A stretch of 64,000 bases of DNA. Origin: Baylisascaris procyonis. Its lineage: Eukaryota; Nematoda; Chromadorea; Rhabditida; Ascarididae. The stretch covers positions 1,821,001-1,885,000 of the forward strand of contig JAZARR010000059.1 in NCBI GenBank assembly GCA_037389465.1, in the 5' to 3' direction. Below are positions 56,046 through 64,000 of the stretch, piece after piece. A program made the translations under genes and the position numbers. Every line of letters begins with the position of its first letter. The stretch's first letter is position 1. Under the pieces are notes generated by a model. It ran no database searches. It saw nothing but the letters and a program-made list of their open reading frames with translations, and was not told the DNA's origin.

Positions 56046-59000
56046 TTAAAATACTACGAACCGATAATTCCAGCCGTTTTTCGGTCGTTCCATTTGCTGG
56101 TTGAAGTCAGTGCTCGTAATGATCCGTTGAAAACGACCGTCGACGTGCTTGATGCACCACCGCATAGCCGACTCATCAATGCTGTTCCCTTCTAGCGACA
56201 CTTCACGACTGTTCGCAAATGTGACAGATGATATGATGTGGAACACACTAACGCCCTTACAGTAATAGGGGACGTCTGTAAACAAGAGATGCAAGTAAAC
56301 ATTAACCTACAACGCATGAAATTCACAGAATCGGCATTTGCAGCTACTTCATTCTATTGAAAAGAATGCTGCAATATTAGATCCAGAATTGCTAACCAAC
56401 CTCACGCGACACAAGAAAATACAGCAAGAGGGCTAAGAGAGAGACTGTGAACAGTTAGCTAGACGAAACGGTTCAGAAGAGTTAAACGACTATGTCAAAA
56501 ATCGCATTGCTCTGCGCCCATGTGCAAAGTTTTGGATTAAAAAGGTTGACTTAGACATTTTGCAGACCGTAGTATCATTGCACATTTTTCGGGGAACGAG
56601 GTATGCGAACATCCAACGCAACCGTCGACCTCTCCAAGAGTTACGAGGTTTGAATTTTTCGACTGGCTCGAGCTTATGCAGCAGAACCATGCTATTGTTT
56701 TCATGAAATGATTCCTCGCAAACAATTTCTCTATGAGATAATTCAGTTTATGGAAAGCTAGATTCGAGCAATCGAGAACTGATCCTATTAACCACCGATT
56801 TTTTCATTGAATGATCAGGTAGATGAGCGAGTGTTTATTGAACGTTTGAGAAGACATGTTTCCATGGAAAAATAGGAAACGCCATGGTATAAAGGGGTAG
56901 AAAACAACCCAAAAGATAAAAACAAATATAAGAACGATGCAATATTGTTGGTAATGCTCATCTCCTTGGGTTCTTGCTAAGCACGTTCGTTGAATAAAAC
57001 GAAAACCTCCCTTGCGGCTACCCTCGAGGCCTCGGGAAGATTTCAGCAATTGATAGTGAAGAATATAAATAAAAATTAAAGGCACATAAGGATTTAGAAA
57101 AGCAGTTAGAAAACAGGCGCTGCATAGGAACCAAGTAAAATCAAGAATACTCATCGTCTTACGCCATAAACTCGTGAAGATTGCTTTGAAGGCAGAGAAA
57201 TTATAACATACTGCGATGCGCATTACACTCTCGTTTCCTTTGTTGCGTAGACGACGACCCTCTCCATAATCGTCTAATCTTTCAGAGTGACAGTAAGTGG
57301 GAAAAGCCCGCGTAACGAATGTAGCTAGTTTTGACGAGCACACCTGATCTATGTGTTCACTACTGCTGTCTGTTCATCGGGTGTCCTTAGCTAGGTGGCC
57401 AACGATAGTGCGTCACCCGCCATCATCCGCCCACTTTTTCTAAGGTGGCACTTGCGTAAGCACTGCCTACTCTCTCCTGCATAATAGCAAACAGTCTGCG
57501 CTGCTCGACCGCATGAGCTGCTTCATTCTGCTTGCAGCCCGAATACCGATCCTTTCAATTTGTACCGTCTCCAAGAGTTGCTCCCCTGAAGCCCAGACCG
57601 TTCTTATATAGGTTTCAGAGTAAAAATGCTCAAAACGCTTTCGGAAAATATAAAAAAATTCATCACACTCCCCTCCAAGTGTCTCATCTCCTGTGGAGAA
57701 GAGGATGGTTTCTGGCACTGTGAATCCCTCGCGGAGTAAATGATTAAGAGACACACTTCGTAAAAGTGCTCACCTCCAAACACTCTAGCAATATCAGCGG
57801 CCCTTTCGCTCAAATCGAACATCGGCTGGAATTGCTCTTGATGGCTTACCCTCACTGACGATGCAGAATGGCCAAGCCCATTTACCTATGATTGTTCAAA
57901 CAGAAAAAATACTATGCATCGTAAATACGATTGAAATGCATAGCTCGACAACCAAATTTTACAAATTTTTTAATGGACAGAAATATATTAAAACCGGAGA
58001 TAAAGATGAGCGGATTAAGGAAGAAATTTTACACGAAACGACTCAACAAACTGCTTTCATAGCAACCACTGACATGAATTACAGCATTGAACATAAATAC
58101 GGCAACATGAAACAAAAACATAAACACCATTGAACGCTAACGATTGCATCCAGCTTCCTTCAACAACTACTGCGACACCTTCGCAGCTTTAGTTTATCCA
58201 AGCTACCATTTTTATTACTTATGAAATGTCGCCTCATTTCCACTGTTAAAATTGGCTCTCCCGCTGCTACCTCCTGAATAATAATGAAAGAAAGGAATTA
58301 AGTAGCAATCGCCAATTCAGCACCCGGATGAGATATGATAAGGCGAAGAGAAGCCATTTCACACAAATGGCAAACAAAACAACCACTGCGTTCGCGCATT
58401 CAGCAATGAGACCAACAACACATACATGGTATTACGACCTTAGCAGAAAATATGCTCATATTTCACATTTGTACCTTACGCAATCTTCCTTGAGATTACA
58501 TTTTCGAAATTTCAGTGTTCTAGTGGTAACCGAAATGCTTAAGAGCAGCAAAGAGGTTTCAGTATGCTGTGAATGAGAAAGAGCAGACATAACCCGAGGC
58601 TTAATAAAAAAAGTTTTATGTCAGGCTCATTTCTTAAGGGCTTGGTAACTTCCACGAACCAATATTTCGCTTTGCATCTTTAACCTGATATCTCGTCCAC
58701 CCTTCACAAAAATCGGTTTCGATGACCTCTTAAAAACAACCACGAAACCAACCTGTCCACAACATTTACTGAACGAATACCACAGATTAAACCTTCCGTA
58801 CCACAGACTGAAAGCAACAAGATTTTGCTATCCTCTTCCTCCCCCTCCGCTTCCCTCGAGTTGCATTTCACTGAGTTTTGCACATGTTCCCCCCGCGTGA
58901 AGCATTGTAATGCTTACTCTCCACTATATATGCACATTGCATCTGCATCAGGTCGTCACACCGTCAATTTTCCCGAATATTTTTTAGCATGAGATCGCCA

Positions 59001-59122
59001 CACGCCAACATTGTGCATATTTCGCGAATCTTGCATTTGTGCCATACCTGTCCTCAATAATAGTAATAGTAGTAGTAATAATAACAATAACAATAAGAAT
59101 AATAATAATAAGAATAATAACA

Positions 59123-59159
<37 letters not shown>

Positions 59160-62100
59160 CGTCGCTTACACTTGAGGAAATCAAAAACAACAAAGAATAA
59201 CACCAACAAAGAAACGCTCTCACCGAAAAATGCACTGCAACACAGAACTACAGTATACCAACAAGTTGAGAAATCTTCAATGAATTATAAAGAAAAAAAT
59301 GACGATAAACAAATAAAACAGGATGGCAAACCCGCATTGATGTGGTATAAGATGAAGTGGTCTTTGTGCGGTTGCACCTTCAACGATAACAATGGCAATT
59401 ATAGGCAGCAAAGCACTGAAGCGCTCGAGAGGCACTAAGCTCATTGTCCAAAAAAACAGAGATGGAAGGTGAGACCTCGCCTCTTCGTTCCACCCCTTCC
59501 ACCTCTTCACCTTCTTTAATACCGGCCTTCGTGTAATGCTAAAAGCGATTTCCACATCCTTGTATCACAGCATTCCCTAAACCAAAATCCTCTAGAATCT
59601 CATAATATCTATCTCACTCTCTGAAGCAGAGAAAACATTCTGCAAAGCAGTTTTCGTTAATTAGAAAAGCACGTTATAAACTCGAATATATGCACTAACT
59701 GATAGGTATGGAAGACGCAAGACGAAATGGTAGCATTTACTGTTGCGAACACCCGAGAATTATAACTTCGCCTTCGAGCTGACGTTGCGACTACAAAATC
59801 AGCACCACTCAAACTTGGATAACTAAACAGATAATCGAACGACTTGTGCACTGACGACGATTTTATATTCGAAACGTCAGAAAAATGTAAAGTTATTATC
59901 TCTGCGCGTTGTTCGCAACCTCGCAATAACCAAACACACCACGCATAGTTAGTCGAAGTCGCAACTATCTTACATAAATATTTTGCAAACTTCATCACTT
60001 GACGTAGTAAACGACATTGCAAGAGTAAAATATCACTCCGACAACGCCCTTCCAAGCCAGCAGTCGTTTCCTATGCTCCTTATACTTAATTTCAAATTCT
60101 GTGCCTCCTTTTCAGAAACGCGGAAGTGAGGAATGGATCTAACTCCCTTCAACGACGTAGTGAGCGACACAAGAAGATTAATAGCCTCCTCCTCCACTAC
60201 CATTCCTCTCAACTCTACCCTCCTCACCTCACCTCCGCCCATAGTAATAAATGCCAATGCATCCATACTTCCGATAAAACAAAGTCACTTTGCAAAGCAC
60301 GCCAGCAAGGCGAAATCAAGGGACATGGAAAGAATACATACTGCCTTACGGCCGAAGAATTTGGAAATCGAGAACATATCTACTTAATTGGCTTTAATGT
60401 GGGAATTAGAAAAGGAAATTGTTTTTGGTCTGTAACATACCAGTCTTAAGATATAACCTCCTAAACTCGCATCAAAAGTTGGCTGCTGACGAACGCCTCA
60501 TATGGTCTACCAATGTCTATCACCCCCTCCCCTTGCCGATGTATAAATCTACACAGCATAGGTCATCTCAACAATGTCCCTCGCGATCGCTTTTACAAGC
60601 TCATCGGCCACCACATCCTTCATTCTATTAACAATCGCCACAATGCCTTGTGCCTTCGCTAACTGAAATACAAATTAAATGATATGTACCCTATAAAGCG
60701 GCTGCCGGCTGAATCGGTGCGATTACTTCTGTCGCAGTCCATCGGCTGATTCAGGCGACGACCAATAATTCAACTGGCCAACTTGCCTGTCCGACCGTCA
60801 CACGATTATCACCGAAATTCGGTCGGATTGAACAGGTTCGATTATCCGAATTTTTTAAATGAGTTGTGGATTACACGACCCCACTGGTCTACTCAGCCGA
60901 TTAGAAACGCATTCATGTATTAAAGGCCCCTTCGATGACAGAAGAGCATAAGTAGAATAACTTAGAAATCTAAACCATAATCGGAAACTGTCGGAGGAAA
61001 CCTCTATATGCCCCAAACAAGGTCGTGTTAAAGCGAAATTTTTGGGCCGGAACTTCTCAGTTACCGACATTTCGTTTAACTGGACTTATCTGAAAACTAA
61101 AAACCGCACACCTATATCCAAGGCCCTTCACTGTCCCCTTCAACAAACCCGATAATGGAAATCATCTTCCCTTCCTCAAAAAACTACTTCAGTTATATTT
61201 TACCGTTAGCCCGTGAAGCGATTCATAAAGAATGAAGACCGATGTTAGAAAAATTCATTCGTGCAAGGCCATCCTTTTAAAAGTTTCCACAGAATAGCGA
61301 AACAATCCGAAAGGAGAGGAAGGCAAACGCCGCTGGACCCTTCTCGATCAACTAAAGAGTACAGCAAGCTTTGCAAGTTTCAACGAGGTGGGAACATCAG
61401 CAAAATTCGCCAGTGAAAGAACCAGGTCCGTAGCAAACCGTTCACCTCAATCCCTCCACGAAGTTCATCGATCAGAAGCCGCAAGAGCACCTGCGGGTAA
61501 ATACAAATCACAGTATCCGTGCACCTTCATCCTGCCCTCCCCCTCTTCCTCGAAGACAGGATGCCACATTCATGAGTAATGGCTACACAGTTCAAGATCC
61601 GCATAACAGCCATACTGCGTGTCAGCGACAGCCGCACACTTCCTAATCGTGAATCATCAACATAAACAAGTGAAAATTACTAGAAATTGTGCTTGATATG
61701 GGTAACTGCTAAAAGACACGTTCAAGTGCAGCTTCGTGGGGAACATCGCTACCCTCCACTTCTATATATAGAAGGAACGTTGTGGGACACTCCAGAACAT
61801 CAGCTCAACATAACAAGAGGGCTGTAAACAAGAGACAAACCTTTATGAGCGCAACGTCGCCCCACATGAGAGTGACAAGTGTCTGCAGCATTCGCATGTG
61901 TGTCGCTTCAGAATACTGATTGAAGTTCTCTGTGTTTTTGAGAGTCTTAAAACAACCATAGACTAACATAGAGCAGATTGCCGAATTGCAACAACCAAAT
62001 AAATTGGCAAACATTGGCAACAGCTATGCGAAGCATTTAGCGAAGCATGCGGCACTTCGTCTCCATCAAACACAACCAATGCCCAAAAATCAGAGAATGC

Positions 62101-63238
62101 TGATAATTTCGGATATCATTCCAGCATCTACCTTGTTGCTCCGAGGAGCGCAGTGAAAATTAAGATGAATTTCGTTCAAGGGAATTATGCGATGGATTCT
62201 TCATCAGCCTTACCTTTTGTCAACGCTCTAGAAAACTGGAATGTTAAATCCATTTTGCCAAAAAATCACGTCGTAATAAACAGGTAAATTACCTTGATAG
62301 CAAGCATGATCATGTCTTCACGAGGACCCAACTCGTCAACCTCCTCCGACTCGGTGTGTTTCAGCAGCAAGAGAGCAAAGTTGGCTAGAGCAGAAGAGGC
62401 CGCCAACTGCAATATATAAAATATATCGCTGCAACTTGCTCAAATATAAAGCACACTGCAACCATGTTTTTCGTTACGTGCAGCAAGAAAAAAACGACTG
62501 TCTGGGTGACCTGAAGTATTCCGAATTAACGAAGTCAAAATGAAAAGATGCAGTAACTGCTTAGAAGCTAACGGGGCGAATAAGCGCACTGTTCTGTCTG
62601 TCAAAGGGAAACATACGAATGGATGCATGGGAATGCGATGGACGGATGGGAACGTGCTCTCAGATCTCTCGTCTTTCAGCGATTACTTGGGGGGATATAT
62701 CACCACTTTTCTTTCACCCAACACTCTCTCTCTTCCTCGCTCATACTGAATTTAAGTGACGGCTGAGCAGTCGTCGGGGACTCGGTTCTAGAACGCTGCA
62801 CTGCCCCGACCCTCTACGACACTACGCACGCGGAAGTCGGATCCACTTCGCTTCGGAAGACTCAACTCCATCTCCACCCTTCTCTGCAGCGCGGGACTCG
62901 ACCCCATAATGTCCGCCTTTTTCTAGAATACACCACCACAGTTACTTTTTTGTCTTCAATTACATTTCATATTCTCCTACCCGCATTTTCACAAGCCTTT
63001 CGCTACCTCTCATCTTGTTTACTTGTTTCTCCAAATTTTTTCGTTTCGAAGCAAAAAGAAATCCCAACCAACACCGACTGAAAAAACTTCGGTGAGAAAC
63101 TCATCGCTGATTAGTTTTAAGCTACCCGAATTCGCAAACTTAAGTACGCTAGTGACTTCCAGGGTTCTACTGTATGACGACGTCATCGTGCGCTTCCTTC
63201 ACAAAGTGGGGGAAATCGCCTTATACGTACAACGTGCA

Positions 63239-63326
<88 letters not shown>

Positions 63327-63821
63327 TTTTTTTTGAGACAGACAGCCTTATAGTGTTCGTTTACTCCGCTATCGCTTCAGAATTTCCGAGAGTGTTCATG
63401 CGAAGGCGAAGAAAAACCGAAGCATATCCAAAAACACACTTTGTTCGGGATTATGAATTAATGCAATCTTTCTGGCTCCAGAATTCCAAACTTGCTTTGG
63501 TCCCACTTTTTGGAAAAACATCAAGTGCAATCTTACCCACGCGCACAATCCTACCTATATACTTCATCTTATTATGGCACAAGTTAGTGTGGTTTCCTCA
63601 ACTAAAGCATAAATCCAGTGGCGAGTTACATAGTGCAAGAGCGCCGAGAAAATGCATAAACGTACCTGCAGAGGGGCCTTCGTTCTAGTGAGCTGAGCCA
63701 GAAGCGCCGAAACGCTAGTGCTTAGATCGCTCAACAACATGTAACATCCCCATTTGTGAACTACGGCATTCGCGAAAGCGCGACACACCAAAACACGAAC
63801 GTTATCAGGTGTGTCACCAGT
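56046..63821 (-). CDS. PUL-domain-like (PLAA/Ufd3-type) protein, five 3' exons (5' partial)
   Basis: Exons: 63821-63666, 62406-62293, 61945-61841, 57885-57774, 56275-56046. Phases match throughout, giving 238 residues and a TAA stop. The first three exons read an armadillo-like helical domain: [19 protein letters not shown], then [17 protein letters not shown], then [13 protein letters not shown], then [15 protein letters not shown]. This follows the order seen in PUL domains of PLAA/Ufd3 ('lR-l-N-f---G', 'n--ialat--lN-a', 'e-t-R-L-alGtL'). PUL domains bind the C-terminus of Cdc48/p97 in ubiquitin-dependent degradation; that role is inferred. The fourth exon ([10 protein letters not shown]...) could close the domain. 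The last exon, about 75 residues ending [10 protein letters not shown], is not recognised and is attached only by phase and position, so it could belong elsewhere. The WD40/PFU or other N-terminal domains would lie right of the window. Confidence 0.55.
59055..59156. repeat. (TAA)n trinucleotide microsatellite, interrupted
   Basis: About 100 bp of AAT/TAA units with AGT and CAA variants, in the large intron of the PUL-like gene. Confidence 0.95.
63239..63327. repeat. (TA)n microsatellite
   Basis: About 88 bp of AT dinucleotides with one ACAT interruption, followed by a T-run. The apparent 221-residue plus-strand frame at 63023-63688 runs through it and is not a gene. Confidence 0.97.
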
Positions 63822-64000
63822 CTAAACACAGCTACTGTAACCAAAAAATCAACTTCGGTTACAAGTCAGCGAAAAAGACAACGAGAAAGCAACTGAATGA
63901 TAGAGGACAGCAAAGGGAACACTCTCAATGAAATAACCTAGCAGATTGGCACATTTCATTATCGCTGCAAGTCAAATAACCGTGCTCAGCCTCTGTGAGA

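Noticed and set aside
57604..57773. Read-through of the PUL exon past 57774 ([19 protein letters not shown]...)
   Set aside because: A good GTGAGC donor is at 57773 and the read-through peptide loses family character; it remains possible as an unspliced isoform.
60033..60266. Minus-strand frame [20 protein letters not shown]...
   Set aside because: No splice phase with neighbouring PUL-gene exons, no recognised motif, and it overlaps an equally long frame on the other strand.
63023..63688. 221-codon plus-strand frame
   Set aside because: It runs through the (TA)n array as a poly(IY) tract, and the flanks show no protein family.

Overview
The window looks like nuclear DNA of a nematode, probably a parasitic or large-genome species. 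It is AT-rich, with short coding exons (mostly 80-240 bp) scattered between introns of a few hundred bp to almost 8 kb. Most 3' splice sites are T-rich and end in a TTTCAG-like motif. The protein families and their closest remembered relatives (AAT amino acid transporters, BTB proteins, FLAD1, PUL-domain proteins) also fit Nematoda. There is no prokaryotic, viral or organellar gene organisation. All gene models were spliced by hand from reading frame, exon phase and GT/AG sites. No similarity search was run.

Layout. (1) 341-1093, plus strand: the last two exons of a BTB/POZ-like protein, whose 5' part lies off the left edge. (2) 1094-6926: spacer, no supported gene, some short direct repeats. 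(3) 6927-15199, minus strand: a complete 11-exon SLC7-type amino acid transporter of 553 residues, with a 3' splice site just before its ATG that suggests SL trans-splicing. (4) 15202-29197: about 14 kb upstream of the transporter with no supported gene, containing a (TA)n array and small repeats. (5) About 29.2-33.2 kb, plus strand: three phase-consistent exons (31052-33243), perhaps two more upstream, of a protein I cannot identify. (6) 35538-56020, minus strand: a complete 12-exon FAD synthase (FLAD1), 489-490 residues, spread over 20 kb with introns that carry (TA)n arrays and a duplicated 73-bp element. (7) 56046-63821, minus strand: five 3' exons of a protein with a PUL-like (PLAA/Ufd3-type) helical repeat domain, whose 5' part lies off the right edge.

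The most interesting arrangement is the junction of (7) and (6). The inferred stop of the PUL-like gene is only 34 nt upstream of the FLAD1 start codon, with a candidate 3' splice (trans-splice) site 9 nt before that start. This is what a compact nematode operon would look like. The transporter is notable for lacking the extracellular cysteine that classical LAT-type proteins use to pair with an SLC3 heavy chain, and for a PPxY motif in its tail. FAD synthase works in flavin cofactor synthesis, and the PUL protein would belong to the Cdc48/p97 ubiquitin pathway. No metabolic link between the four genes is evident. I saw no CRISPR array, tRNA, rRNA, intact transposon or SL RNA gene.
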